NCBI RefSeq assembly: GCF_003144245.1
Contig: NW_020289985.1
Coordinates: 558,001-622,000, forward strand
Length of the DNA stretch: 64,000 nt
Direction: 5' to 3'
Origin: Jaminaea rosea
Lineage: Eukaryota > Basidiomycota > Exobasidiomycetes > Microstromatales
Within the stretch, counting starts at the first letter, position 1. Every line of letters begins with the position of its first letter. Shown here piece by piece: positions 53,797 through 63,739 of this stretch. The position numbers were made by a program, and so were the translations under genes. Under the pieces are notes generated by a model. It was not told the origin of the DNA. It worked only from the letters and a program-made list of their open reading frames with translations, and did no database searches.

Positions 53797-55272
53797 ATGA
53801 CCGCCGACCTAGACCGGTACATCTCTACGCTGCGACAATGCAAGTACCTTCCTGAGCCGGACATCAAGTCTCTCTGCGAGACGGTTCGCTCCCTGCTGAT
53901 GGAGGAGTCGAACATCCAGCCTGTCTCGAGTCCTGTAACCATCTGCGGTGATATCCATGGGCAATTTTGGGACTTGTTGGAGCTGCTCAGGGTAGGAGGG
54001 GAGCCCCCGGAGACGGGATATGTCTTTATGGTGAGTCGCGATCGCAGAACGAGGGGCCAGCGGGGATGAGAACGCGAAAGGTATGCTGACATTGAGCTCA
54101 TGTGGCCTTGCTTGCGCCGCGCAGGGCGACTTTGTAGACCGCGGCTACTTTTCCCTCGAGACATTTTCGCTTCTCATGGCAATGAAGGCCAGGTGAGGCT
54201 GCGTGCGCCACTCAGGCAGGCTATATGCTATGTCATCCCCCCTCGCTCACCCCCTCCGAATCATGCTGCCTCCTTGCACCCAGATGGCCGGATCGAGTCA
54301 CTCTCCTTCGCGGGAACCACGAATCGCGTCAAATAACTCAAGTGTACGGCTTCTACGACGAATGCCAGCACAAGTACGGGAATGCCAATGTGTGGAAGTC
54401 CTGCTGCCAGGTATTCGACTACCTCAACCTGGCAGCTATCATCGACGGACGGATCCTCGCCGTTCATGGCGGGTTGAGCCCGGATGTGAGGACGTTGGAT
54501 CAGATTAGGATCATCGCTAGAGCACAAGAGGTGCCGCACGAGGGGGCGTTCTGTGATTTGATGTGGAGCGACCCGGATGACGTTGAGGGGTGGGCGGTCA
54601 GTCCGAGGGGGGCTGGGTGGTTGTTCGGGGGGAGGGTGACGAGGGAGGTGAGTGCGAGCGGGGACGACAGCGCTTGAGGCGCGGAGAAGAATGATTCGCT
54701 GACTGGAGATCCTCACGCAACGCTACGCTACGCCGCGCCGCGCCGCGCAGTTCAACCACGTCAACGGCCTGGATCTGATAGCAAGAGCACATCAGCTCGT
54801 ACAAGAGGGATAGTGAGTTGGGCGCGCGCGCGTGGGAGCTCTTGTCAACGTGCCTGCATGTCCAAGTCATGCTTACCCGTCTCACCAACCTCTACTCCCA
54901 ACTCCCACCCATGCTCACTCGCCACCCTGTCCCCCCGCTCGCTCGCGCAGCAAACTAATGCACGACAACGGAATAGTGACAGTCTGGTCTGCCCCCAACT
55001 ACTGCTATCGCTGCGGCAACGTCGCCTCCATCTTCCAGGTCGACGACCTACTTGCGCCGCCGCCGCTCGGTGACGAGGACGAGGACGACGCGGCGGGAGC
55101 GACGAAGTCTGAGGGTGCGGCGTCGCTGGAGGGGTACCCATCAGATAAGCCCCCCGCGGGTCAAGCGAAGGAGAGGCGATTCGGCGAGGGCAACTTCAAA
55201 ATCTTTGAAGCAGTGCCTGATCAGGAAAGGACGACGCCTAGTCGGATGAGTCAGAGTGCTTGGTTCTTGTAG
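53797..55272 (+). CDS. SIT4: PP6/Sit4-type Ser/Thr protein phosphatase catalytic subunit
   Basis: A metal-dependent PPP-family phosphatase. Exons 53797-54030, 54125-54192, 54284-54647, 54751-54812 and 54951-55272 give 349 residues. All catalytic motifs are present: [21 protein letters not shown], and HGGLSPD. Choice of PP6 over PP4 and PP2A rests on [39 protein letters not shown] and AVPDQER, all as in PP6. The C-terminus is WFL in place of the YFL that is normally methylated. An acidic insertion of about 45 residues (DEDEDDAAG onward) sits between SIFQVDD and NFKIFEAVP, explaining the extra length over the usual 305. In yeast, Sit4 controls the G1/S transition and Elongator-dependent tRNA modification. 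Confidence 0.94.
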
Positions 55273-56207
55273 CGGGGCGCGACGTCGTGACGAGAATATA
55301 CACATTCAGCATCATCGACATCAGAGTGGCGTGCTTAGCGGGTTGCCCTCGTTGTCAGCCGTGCGGTCTCGTTCAGCTTTTTCTGATGATTGGGGGCTTC
55401 GTCCAGCTTGTATGATTGTTATTCCATTGCTCGTCTACGGTACGGTAGGTACGCTTCGCTCTCGCGCACGCTCACGCCCATGCCCACGCCTGCTTGCGCC
55501 CACGCTTCCCGTCTTCCCGCCCCGCCGCACGCACGCACGCACGCACGCAAGGGCAAAAAAAAGCTCTCTGGCTCTGGCCTCTTTGCCTCGCCTCGGCCTC
55601 GGACCGGCGGATTCAATTTGGCGCGGTGTTCCGCTCGCTGCCTGGCTGCCTGCGTGCGTGCGTGTCTGTTTGCCTTTGCCGTCACGACTCGCTCGCGCAT
55701 CGTTCCCCGCTCCCATCCATCCTAACCCACCCACCCACTCGCGACCCTATATGCGCTCTTTCCTCTCGCTTTCCCTCGCCATCCCGAGCCAATAGCGCCC
55801 TCAATGATCAACGACGATGAAGCCTGAAGCAGCGTAACCCCATCGTGCGTCGTCATCGATACGATAGGCGTTGAAGCAACCGCGCGAATCGCCGGAGCGA
55901 CCCACTCGTCTACGAGTAGACCAGGACGCCATTAGAAGTTCGTTGCCACTTTGATAGGCGAAGGAGCGCAAAGGCGGCCCGCAATACGCACGGCTCACCG
56001 CGACTGCGAGAAACGACGGACGACGGACGACGGCTCCTCGACGCTCGTAGCCTCGCTCCCCCTCCGCTCAATCTATTTCCCTCTCCCAAGGAGCAGCGCA
56101 GGGCAGCGCAGCGCAGCGCAACTCACCCAGCAAGCAACCCGCCTGAAGCTCTCCACCTCCTGCTCTGTTCCTACCGAGGAAGAACTCCACCCGCTCAATT
56201 TTCATCA
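55273..56207. other. Intergenic: SIT4 3' region and TAY1 promoter
   Basis: 935 bases. It carries ACGC repeats (55527-55549), a run of seven A at 55555-55561, and a GGACGAC repeat near 56014-56030. No gene is supported. Confidence 0.55.
55527..55549. repeat. (ACGC)n tetranucleotide repeat
   Basis: About five and a half tandem ACGC units between the SIT4 and TAY1 genes. Confidence 0.85.
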
Positions 56208-59200
56208 ATGGCCACAATTTCCGGTGGTAAAGCTGCGGGCCAGCCCAGTAGCAGCGGCGGCAGCAGCAGCAGAGTAGAGCAAGGCAGGAGCGAGCGAGGG
56301 GAAGAGGCGGAGGTGGCAGCGGAGGCGTGCCTTCCGGATGTGGTGGCAGCGACTTCGTCCAATTCCCAGTCCAACTTGGCGTCATCGATCTCGGCCTCGG
56401 GCATCGCTCCTTCTTCTTCCAGCGCCAGCGCCAGCGCCTCCTGCTCTTGCTCCTCCTCTTCTTGCTCCTCCTCGCGACGAGGCTCACTCGACGTCGATCC
56501 GGACCTGGTCTTGGACCTCGACCTGGACCTGGACATCGACATCGACAGCATGATGGGCCGCATCCCCGCCCCAAGTCGGCACACCTTTGCCGTACCCATG
56601 AGCGGCGGGCCCGTCTGGCCAGCTACTGCGTCGGCGCCTTCGCATTCGCACTCGAGCACGACGAGCACCAAGAAAGAGTCCTCCTCCTCCTCGACGACCA
56701 CGCACTCGGGCGCCGGCCGCCACGAGCATCGCCACATGTGGACAGCAGACGAGACGGAGGCCCTTCGCGCCGGCTGCACAAAGCACGGCGTCGGCAACTG
56801 GAAGGCTGTCCTGCACGACCCAGAGTTCCACCACCGATTCAGCCCCGACCGAAACCCTGGCGACTTGAAGGATCGCTTCCGCACAAAGTTCCCAGAAGCG
56901 TACCACGAGCTCTATCCAAATGCCAAGACGCACGTCACCCCCGCTGCGGTGCGTGCGAGCGAGCAGGTGGCTGCAGCCGGTGGAGCGGGGGGTGTGGGTG
57001 GGGGTCGGGTGACGTTGTTCGAAAAGGGCAAGAATAAAGAGCGCCGCAACTTTACGCCGGCGGAGGATGCTGTCCTCAAGCAAGGGTACGCGACGCACGG
57101 CGCAAGCTGGACGCTCATTGCGCGCGACCCCGTCTTTGAAGGGAGGCGCAAGCCTACCGACTTGCGTGATCGATTCCGCAATGCCTTTCCCGACATGTAC
57201 GAGCAGGCCGGGTACAAGCCTCGCTCCAAGGGGTGCAAGAGCAAGGAGAGGCGCGCGAGTGGAGCGAGCTCCAAGGGGCAGAACGATAGGCACGATCATG
57301 CGGTGCAGCTCAAGGTCAAGAGGGAGAAGGGCGCGACTGCGGGCCAGGGACAGGGGCAGGGAGGGGCTGAGGCGTCGGGCAATGGCGCGAGCGGCGGCGC
57401 GAATGGGAACCTCAACTCCATCTCACTTCAACGCCCTGCGCTACATCGATCAGGCACGAGCGACCTCACGGCCAGCACCACGAGCTCGTCCTCCGCCTCC
57501 GCCTCGGCCTCCGCCTCCGCGTACGGTTCTGCTGCGGAGAGCGACGGGCAAGGGACGTCTTTCTCGCCGTGGTCATGGCAGGAACGCGGGCAGCAGATGG
57601 ACCACGCTCAAGCGCAGGCTCAGGCGCAGGCCCAGGCCCAGGCCCAGATGTTTCGCGATGGAGGCTACGGTCCCGCCTACGGGTATGGCGCTGGGTATGG
57701 ATATGGGTATGGGTACGGGTACACCTTTGGGAACGGGAATGGGAGCGCGAGTGGCTATGCTGGGCAGGGCGGAAGTGCTAGCGATGCAGGGAGCGACTAC
57801 AACAATCATGGCGCAAGCGGCGCAAGCCATGCCAAGAGCGTGAGCGCGAGTGCCGGTGAGCAGGACGAGGGGAGGAGCTCCTACTTTCAGCAGCAGGCGC
57901 AGCCGCAGCAGCAGCAGCATCAGCAGGTCGACCCACTGCGTCGCACTCAATCTCTCAAACGCTCGCGACCCCAACCACAATCGGGCATCGAGGCCGCCGC
58001 GCATACCCACTATGGCGTCCCACCGCCGCTTCCCCACCCTTGGGCGCTCGGCCTCAACACCTCGACCTCAACGGACGGACGCGTTTCTGCTCCTCCAGGG
58101 TTCAGCCACAGCCACGCCACCTTCCAAGATGGGGACGCACGATACGCGCAGCGACAGGGACAGGGGCAAGGCTTCCCCGCTCCCGTTGCAGGCGGATCTT
58201 CCTCGATGAGCCTTCCACCCTCGCACTCGCAGGGTGCACCAGGCGGGTCGGTCGACTTTGATTCCACGCAAGTGCAGTTGGCCGCAGCCTTTGACGACGA
58301 GCAGCTCAGGCAGATCAACCAGTTGTTACTGGACTACAATGCCGCGCCGGGGGGACAGCGTGTGGGCACGCAGCCTCAGTCGCAGCCGCAGCCGCAGCCG
58401 CAGGGACAAGCGCAGGGACAACAACCACACGGCGACGCAGAGGCTACAGCCGCCGCGATGGCTGCGCTGATGGATATTGACCCTGCGACGGGGATATCTT
58501 CTCTCGCCGGGGAAGAACAAGAGGCGCACGACCGAAGCGCAACGCTCGCAGACCTTGCTGCCTTTTCCTCTCCTCCTCCTCCCCCTCCTCATCATCTCCA
58601 CGACGGGGCTGAGTACCACTTTGGCCTCCCCACCGCCAACGGGCACGGGCACGGGCATGTGCACGCCTTCCAGCCCGCGCACGGCGCAACGTCATTCCAC
58701 GACGGTCCTCCCAGCTTCATCGACCACCATCATCCCTCCTCCTCCTCACACTCCTCTCACTCCTCGCATTCCTCGCACTCTTACTCAGCATTCGACCGCC
58801 TCGCCTCGATGCACTTCGACACCTTTGGCCCCTATCGCGACCCTTCGGGTGCCGGGCCCGCCTTGTCCGAGGGAGGGGGGAGCGTTTTCAGCGATGGGTC
58901 GCTCAGCTCGCATGGCGTGGGGATGGCCGGATTTGACTTTGGCGCCGCCAGTGCGAGCGCGAGCAACTCTGCCTCTTCGACTTCTTCGCATTCCAACCAC
59001 TCGCATGGGCAGGAGCATTCTGGTGATGAGGCAGGGTACGGTGCAGAGCGCGATGAGGGATTGGATGAGGACGAAGATGGATTGCCCCGCACGCAGACTA
59101 TTCAGCCTCGCCGCACCGCCGCCGCAGCGCCCCAAGCGCCGCAGCAAGAGCACGCTCTCGCCTTCTCCGGTGAAAATGGGACTGACGGCGGCGGCGCAGC

Positions 59201-59975
59201 ATTCGCTTCCCTCTCGCTCGGTCGACGTCGTTCTACCGACACGCTGCGTGAGGACCTCGAAGAGCACGGAGCAGTAGAGGGCCGCGGTGGGAATGGCGAC
59301 TACTCGTCCTCCCTCTTCGCCCCGCAACCGCACGGCGGCGACACGCCTCTTGGCGACGACCCTTTCCTGCGTCCCGGCCCGGCAATGGGCAGGGGAGGGG
59401 CGACGTTTCCCACCATCTTCGAGCAGGGGAGCGCGGGGAGCGCCAGTGCAGCGGGAGATGGAGCAGAGGGGGAGGGAGTCGAGGTGGGAGAGGACGACGG
59501 GTATTGTCGCGACCTTGGCGAGCGGGACGAGCATGAGGACTCGGACTCTGATGGTGATGCGGGCGAGGAGCGGGAGGGCGAAGGGGAAGGGGACGGGTAC
59601 GACTTTGACTCGGTGGATATTTCCACTCTTCTGAGGGGTCGCGCACCACTAGGCCCTTACCAGCAGCCTACATCGTCGGGACTCTCATCGGCGCATTCCC
59701 TCGACGAACACGATCATGACCATGACGGCCGCGAGGATGCCGCGCAGGACGGACATCACGGTCGTGAGGGAAGCGGGAGTGGGGCTCATGGAGCTCCTCA
59801 ACCTCACCTGAGTCCGAGGAGCTGGGCGGAGGTGGGGCCGGAGCTGGACATGGATAGTGACGGGGGCGAGAACGATGAGGAGCAGTGGTATGCGCGTGAG
59901 CGTGGTGCGGACGGCGTGGAAGTGGGCAGTGATGTAGATGCCGAGGGGGATGAGGATGACGAGCAGCGTGCGTGA
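56208..59975 (+). CDS. TAY1: Two-Myb telomere-repeat-binding protein (Tay1/Teb1-like)
   Basis: Single exon, 1255 residues. Two Myb/SANT domains lie near residues 173-240 (HMWTADETEALRAG, GNWKAVLHDPEF, PGDLKDRFRTKFP) and 275-345 (NFTPAEDAVLKQG, SWTLIARDPVF, PTDLRDRFRNAFPDMY). The LKDRFR and LRDRFR helices correspond to the telobox of duplex telomere-binding proteins such as Tay1 of Yarrowia and Ustilago and fission-yeast Teb1. The N-terminal 170 residues are acidic and Ser-rich. Residues about 370-1255 are low-complexity, with AQ, YG, poly-Gln, poly-Ser/His and acidic repeats, and no other domain I recognise. It probably binds TTAGGG-type DNA at telomeres and perhaps promoters. The assignment rests on the paired teloboxes; a general Myb regulator is the alternative. 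Confidence 0.78.
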   Translation: MATISGGKAAGQPSSSGGSSSRVEQGRSERGEEAEVAAEACLPDVVAATSSNSQSNLASSISASGIAPSSSSASASASCSCSSSSCSSSRRGSLDVDPDLVLDLDLDLDIDIDSMMGRIPAPSRHTFAVPMSGGPVWPATASAPSHSHSSTTSTKKESSSSSTTTHSGAGRHEHRHMWTADETEALRAGCTKHGVGNWKAVLHDPEFHHRFSPDRNPGDLKDRFRTKFPEAYHELYPNAKTHVTPAAVRASEQVAAAGGAGGVGGGRVTLFEKGKNKERRNFTPAEDAVLKQGYATHGASWTLIARDPVFEGRRKPTDLRDRFRNAFPDMYEQAGYKPRSKGCKSKERRASGASSKGQNDRHDHAVQLKVKREKGATAGQGQGQGGAEASGNGASGGANGNLNSISLQRPALHRSGTSDLTASTTSSSSASASASASAYGSAAESDGQGTSFSPWSWQERGQQMDHAQAQAQAQAQAQAQMFRDGGYGPAYGYGAGYGYGYGYGYTFGNGNGSASGYAGQGGSASDAGSDYNNHGASGASHAKSVSASAGEQDEGRSSYFQQQAQPQQQQHQQVDPLRRTQSLKRSRPQPQSGIEAAAHTHYGVPPPLPHPWALGLNTSTSTDGRVSAPPGFSHSHATFQDGDARYAQRQGQGQGFPAPVAGGSSSMSLPPSHSQGAPGGSVDFDSTQVQLAAAFDDEQLRQINQLLLDYNAAPGGQRVGTQPQSQPQPQPQGQAQGQQPHGDAEATAAAMAALMDIDPATGISSLAGEEQEAHDRSATLADLAAFSSPPPPPPHHLHDGAEYHFGLPTANGHGHGHVHAFQPAHGATSFHDGPPSFIDHHHPSSSSHSSHSSHSSHSYSAFDRLASMHFDTFGPYRDPSGAGPALSEGGGSVFSDGSLSSHGVGMAGFDFGAASASASNSASSTSSHSNHSHGQEHSGDEAGYGAERDEGLDEDEDGLPRTQTIQPRRTAAAAPQAPQQEHALAFSGENGTDGGGAAFASLSLGRRRSTDTLREDLEEHGAVEGRGGNGDYSSSLFAPQPHGGDTPLGDDPFLRPGPAMGRGGATFPTIFEQGSAGSASAAGDGAEGEGVEVGEDDGYCRDLGERDEHEDSDSDGDAGEEREGEGEGDGYDFDSVDISTLLRGRAPLGPYQQPTSSGLSSAHSLDEHDHDHDGREDAAQDGHHGREGSGSGAHGAPQPHLSPRSWAEVGPELDMDSDGGENDEEQWYARERGADGVEVGSDVDAEGDEDDEQRA

Positions 59976-60575
59976 CGCAGCGTGGGGTGGGGGAGGGACT
60001 TTTGTTCATATTCTCGACTCGATTTGCTCCTGTCCCTCTAATTTTCTCTACTCCTCTACAAGGCGCAGGGCGCTTCACAAGCAAACCTAAGCATTCCTCA
60101 ACGAGCCTTGGCTAGTCCGGGCTCAGACATACAATCATATTACACTCGAGACGAGCGGCATGTGAGAGTGGGCCAGTGCGCGCTGAGAAGGCAAGAGGGT
60201 GGTGCGGATGAGTTTGAGTCTTCGTTTCGGCGAGGATGACGAGCTCCATAGGGCTAGGAAAGGGCCACCTCGCGCCGCGTCCGACGTTGAGGATCGTCTT
60301 TCCCGCAGAGAAGTTGCTGCTGAGCGCTCGGCGTTCATGGCAGCGGCCAAAAATTCGCCGATGCGCTCGCCCACGTGGCCGCCTGCCCGCCCACCCCTGG
60401 TTCCGTGCCTCGTCAGCTGCGTCGGCCAACTGATGCAATCCGCCTTGTCTCTACACCATCACATCCTCTTCATCGCAGATAACAGGCCTACAGAGGCCCA
60501 TTCGCCATCATCTCGCGCCGCGCCCTCTCCCACGCGTGCTCCTCACGGTATGCTGGCGCATCGTGGAGCGCAGCT
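59976..60575. other. Intergenic before the helicase, may hide a 5' exon
   Basis: 600 bases. The helicase reading frame continues upstream from 60576 to about 60483 without a stop but without an ATG. Possible acceptors (for example CGCAG ending at 60478) precede it. A short first exon could therefore lie here. I see no convincing donor, so I mark none. Confidence 0.4.
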
Positions 60576-63203
60576 GTGAGCGGCACGCGTTATCAATCCA
60601 GCGCATCCGCATCCGCATCCACGTCGTCTACCTCTGCGACGAACGACTACAACCATGATGGGGCCGACTATCGCCGCCCTCAGCCCTTTTGGTGGCGACT
60701 ACAACGGCGTGAAGGAGACACGCACCGCAAGGCGGCCAATTCGCCTCGCACGCTCGACCCAAAGGGCAAGGGACGCGATTTCTTCGACATCATCGCTGCG
60801 GAGGAAGCGGCCATCGAGCGAGAGTTGGCGGCCTTGGATGCGCAGCTGAGCGTGTCAGCAGTCAGCGCTCAAGTAGCCTCTCCTTCTTCATCCACATCAA
60901 CGTCTCGCCCCTCCTCGCCCACGCTGGCAGACCGCTTCGACTGGCGTCTGACCGCATCCGCCTTTCGCCACTTACATCTCTCCGAGGGACGCCCCCCGCG
61001 CCGCCGCCGTCAAGCCTCTGCTCGCCTCTTGCGTACGCTGAATCGTCATTCGCCGCAACTCGCAGCGCGCATCGAAGCGTACCAGCATCGCCTCACAATG
61101 CTCGTGGAGCTGGAACGCGACCACGAGCGGCGAGAGTGGGAGAGGGTCAGGGCGCGCAGCCTCGATGAGCTGGTAGCGGAGGGGCGCGCGATGAGTGGAT
61201 TGGTGGGGTATTGGCAGGGTGGGATGAGCAAGGGCAAGGCGCGCGCACCCAAGGCTCGAGTCGGTGTATTCACGCGCGAGGGAATGGAGAAGCTGGGATG
61301 GTCGCGATTGAAGGAGGGAGATCGAGTCGAGCTGAGCGTAGCCGTGCGCGAGGGCGAAGAAGAAGCAACGGGACCGCAACTGCAGGATCTGCTGCCCAAG
61401 GAGGCTACGATCAGCAACGCCAAGAAGCAGAAAGACAACGCTCCGCCACGCCCCGCGCAACTGTTCGCCACTGTCCTCGCTGTAGAGACGCACCGCCTGC
61501 GCCTCCTCTTCCACCCGCCCAACTCCCTCGTCGACCTCGAGGCGTGCCCCTCCTGGCGAATCGACCTTGCGCCCAACGACGCCATAGACGTCAAGATTGA
61601 CGAAGCCATCGAGCGACTGGCGGTAGATGCGGCTGCGCTCGAGGCGAGCGATGCGGAGGGCAAGCTAGAGCTGCAGGGCACGCAGCTGAGCGCTGCGCTC
61701 GTGGGCGAGGCCGACGAACGTGCGCCTACGGGCTCGATGTTTGAGCAGGACCAGCTAATCCGCTCCTGGTACACGCGCTACGCCCGGCCAGACCCATTGG
61801 TGTTGGATGGCGATCCGGACTTGCGCCTCAACCCTAGTCAGCTGCGCGCCGTAGCTACCATGCTGGCTAATCGCATCTCGCTCATCCAAGGTCCGCCTGG
61901 CACGGGAAAAACGCACACCCTCGTTGCGGCGCTGGTGCTCCTCAAGAAACACTTTGCCGTCGCGGCCCCCGTGCTGCTGAGCGCGCATACGAACATTGCC
62001 GTGGATAACCTGTGCGAGGGAGCCATGCGAGCCGGATTGGAGGTGGTGCGCGTGGGGCCTTCCAGCCGTTTGGAGGAGGCGGGCTGCACGCTCGAGAAGA
62101 AGATGGAGCAACATCCGCTCTACACGAGGCTGGAGGGGGTAAGAGCGCAGATGGCCGGGATCAAGCGTCGTCTCGCCGCGCTGGAGCACGAGGGCGGCGA
62201 AGGGCAAGGTCAAGATCACGCCCACGATCCGGCATCCACCACGTCGGCCGCCTCTCTGCGCGCCAACCTCTCCCGCCTCGCACAACAGCTCTACCTGCTC
62301 ACCTCGCGCATCCACTCCTCGATCCTCCTCCGCGCCGACGTCGTGTGCAGCACGCTCCTCTCCTCCACCTGCGCTCCGCTACGATGCATCGACTTCCCCT
62401 TTGTCTTGGTGGACGAGGCGACACAGGCGGCCGAGGTGCTCACGCTGCTCCCGCTCATGAAGGGGTGCAGGCAGGTAGCCCTCATTGGGGATCATAGGCA
62501 GCTGCCGGCCGTGGTCAAGAGTCGCGAGGCGAGGGAGCAAGGCGGGGAGCGAAGCCTCTTCGAGCGACTCATAGAGGAAGGCACGACCCCGAGCGTAATG
62601 CTGGAGGAGCAACATCGCATGCACCCAGAATTGGCGGCTTTTTCCAGTCAGCACTTCTACGAGGGCAAGTTACGCAACGCGCCCAGCACGGAGGAGATTG
62701 ATCCACTTGCGTTGGCAGCGGTATCCGCGTCGCGCCGCCTCATCTTCATCGACCACCCGGGCCTCGAGTCCGTATCGCGGACCAGCTCAGAAGTGTCTCT
62801 GATCAACGCGCAAGAAGTGGACCTTCTCACCTCCCTCCTCGCCCGCCTCGCCCTACAACCCTCCGTCTCCATAGGCATCATCACCCCATACCTCGCTCAG
62901 GCCCGACTCATCTCGCCGCGAATACCCAACGTCGAGGTGAATACCGTAGATGGGTTCCAGGGAAGGGAGAAGGACATTGTCCTCTTTTCGGCCGTGAGGA
63001 GTAGCGAGGAGGGAAAGGTGGGGTTCCTCGCTGATGAGCGGAGGTTGAATGTTGCGCTTACGCGCGCAAAGAGAGGGATGGTCGTGCTGGGTAGTCTGGC
63101 GGCGTGGAAGGCGGCTGGAGGGGTGCTGGGGCGTTTTGCTGCGTGGGTAGAGGGGAGGGGTGGGGTGGTTAGGGGGGAGGAGATTGGAGGGAGCGGTAGA
63201 TAG
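60576..63203 (+). CDS. IGHMBP2/Hcs1-like SF1B helicase, 5' end unresolved
   Basis: The open frame gives about 875 residues. An N-terminal alpha-helical part contains RLTMLVELERDHERREW and RSLDELVAEGRAMSGL, like the LLELERDAE and SLKELQxRG start of IGHMBP2. Helicase motifs follow: GPPGTGKTHT (439-448 of the frame), SAHTNIAVDNL, DEATQAAE (613 onward), GDHRQLPAVV, EEQHRMHPEL, VDGFQGREKDIVLFS (791 onward) and NVALTRAKRGM. It lacks the Cys/His domain of Upf1. The family unwinds RNA or DNA 5' to 3'. The frame at 60576 opens with GTG; the first in-frame ATG is 61098, which would remove 174 residues that look partly conserved. An unseen upstream exon is more likely. The C-terminus is Gly-rich without a zinc finger. 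Confidence 0.82.
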   Translation: MSGTRYQSSASASASTSSTSATNDYNHDGADYRRPQPFWWRLQRREGDTHRKAANSPRTLDPKGKGRDFFDIIAAEEAAIERELAALDAQLSVSAVSAQVASPSSSTSTSRPSSPTLADRFDWRLTASAFRHLHLSEGRPPRRRRQASARLLRTLNRHSPQLAARIEAYQHRLTMLVELERDHERREWERVRARSLDELVAEGRAMSGLVGYWQGGMSKGKARAPKARVGVFTREGMEKLGWSRLKEGDRVELSVAVREGEEEATGPQLQDLLPKEATISNAKKQKDNAPPRPAQLFATVLAVETHRLRLLFHPPNSLVDLEACPSWRIDLAPNDAIDVKIDEAIERLAVDAAALEASDAEGKLELQGTQLSAALVGEADERAPTGSMFEQDQLIRSWYTRYARPDPLVLDGDPDLRLNPSQLRAVATMLANRISLIQGPPGTGKTHTLVAALVLLKKHFAVAAPVLLSAHTNIAVDNLCEGAMRAGLEVVRVGPSSRLEEAGCTLEKKMEQHPLYTRLEGVRAQMAGIKRRLAALEHEGGEGQGQDHAHDPASTTSAASLRANLSRLAQQLYLLTSRIHSSILLRADVVCSTLLSSTCAPLRCIDFPFVLVDEATQAAEVLTLLPLMKGCRQVALIGDHRQLPAVVKSREAREQGGERSLFERLIEEGTTPSVMLEEQHRMHPELAAFSSQHFYEGKLRNAPSTEEIDPLALAAVSASRRLIFIDHPGLESVSRTSSEVSLINAQEVDLLTSLLARLALQPSVSIGIITPYLAQARLISPRIPNVEVNTVDGFQGREKDIVLFSAVRSSEEGKVGFLADERRLNVALTRAKRGMVVLGSLAAWKAAGGVLGRFAAWVEGRGGVVRGEEIGGSGR

Positions 63204-63521
63204 AGGGTTTCACTGCACCTGAGCGGGAACGTCTGTTCTCGCTGCTTGGTATGCTACGCCGCATCGCAATGGCATCACCATCTCAACGGGCTGCTCACGC
63301 GGATGAGGAACAGTAGGCGTCGAGCGGGGCTAGCGGGGCAGGCCCGACCACGTGGCTTCGAGACCAACACGCGGCGCGTGCACTGATCAGCCCAATCAAT
63401 CAGTTCAAGGCCGCCGCCGCCGCTTCCGCCGCTTCGCTCCTTTGTTCCTTACTGACCAATCTCGAGACCGGTGATTAGCTCTCTCTCCCTCGCTCGCGCT
63501 CATTCCCATTCGGCGAGAGAG

Positions 63522-63549
63522 CCGACGACCGACGACCGACGACCGACGA
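63522..63549. repeat. (CGACGAC)n heptamer repeat
   Basis: About four tandem CGACGAC-type units in the right-hand gene-free region. Confidence 0.8.
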
Positions 63550-63603
63550 TCGCTGCTCTCTCGGCCGCTATCCCGACCACAACAACCGTATCACACCACC
63601 ACC

Positions 63604-63739
63604 GGAGTACCGCCCCCGAAGATGATTGCTGCCGCAATGGGATGAGCTCGAGCGCAGTGAGTGGCTTTGCGGCTCCTCTCATCACCCTCATCACCAAATC
63701 ACGCCGGAAGACCGTCGCCGAAGATGATTGCTACCGTAG
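63604..63739. repeat. Imperfect 34-base direct repeat, copies 102 bases apart
   Basis: Both copies read roughly CCGGA-ACCG-CCGAAGATGATTGCT-CCG. A 14-base core, CGAAGATGATTGCT, is exact in each (63617-63630 and 63719-63732). By eye about 30 of 34 positions agree. Confidence 0.7.
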
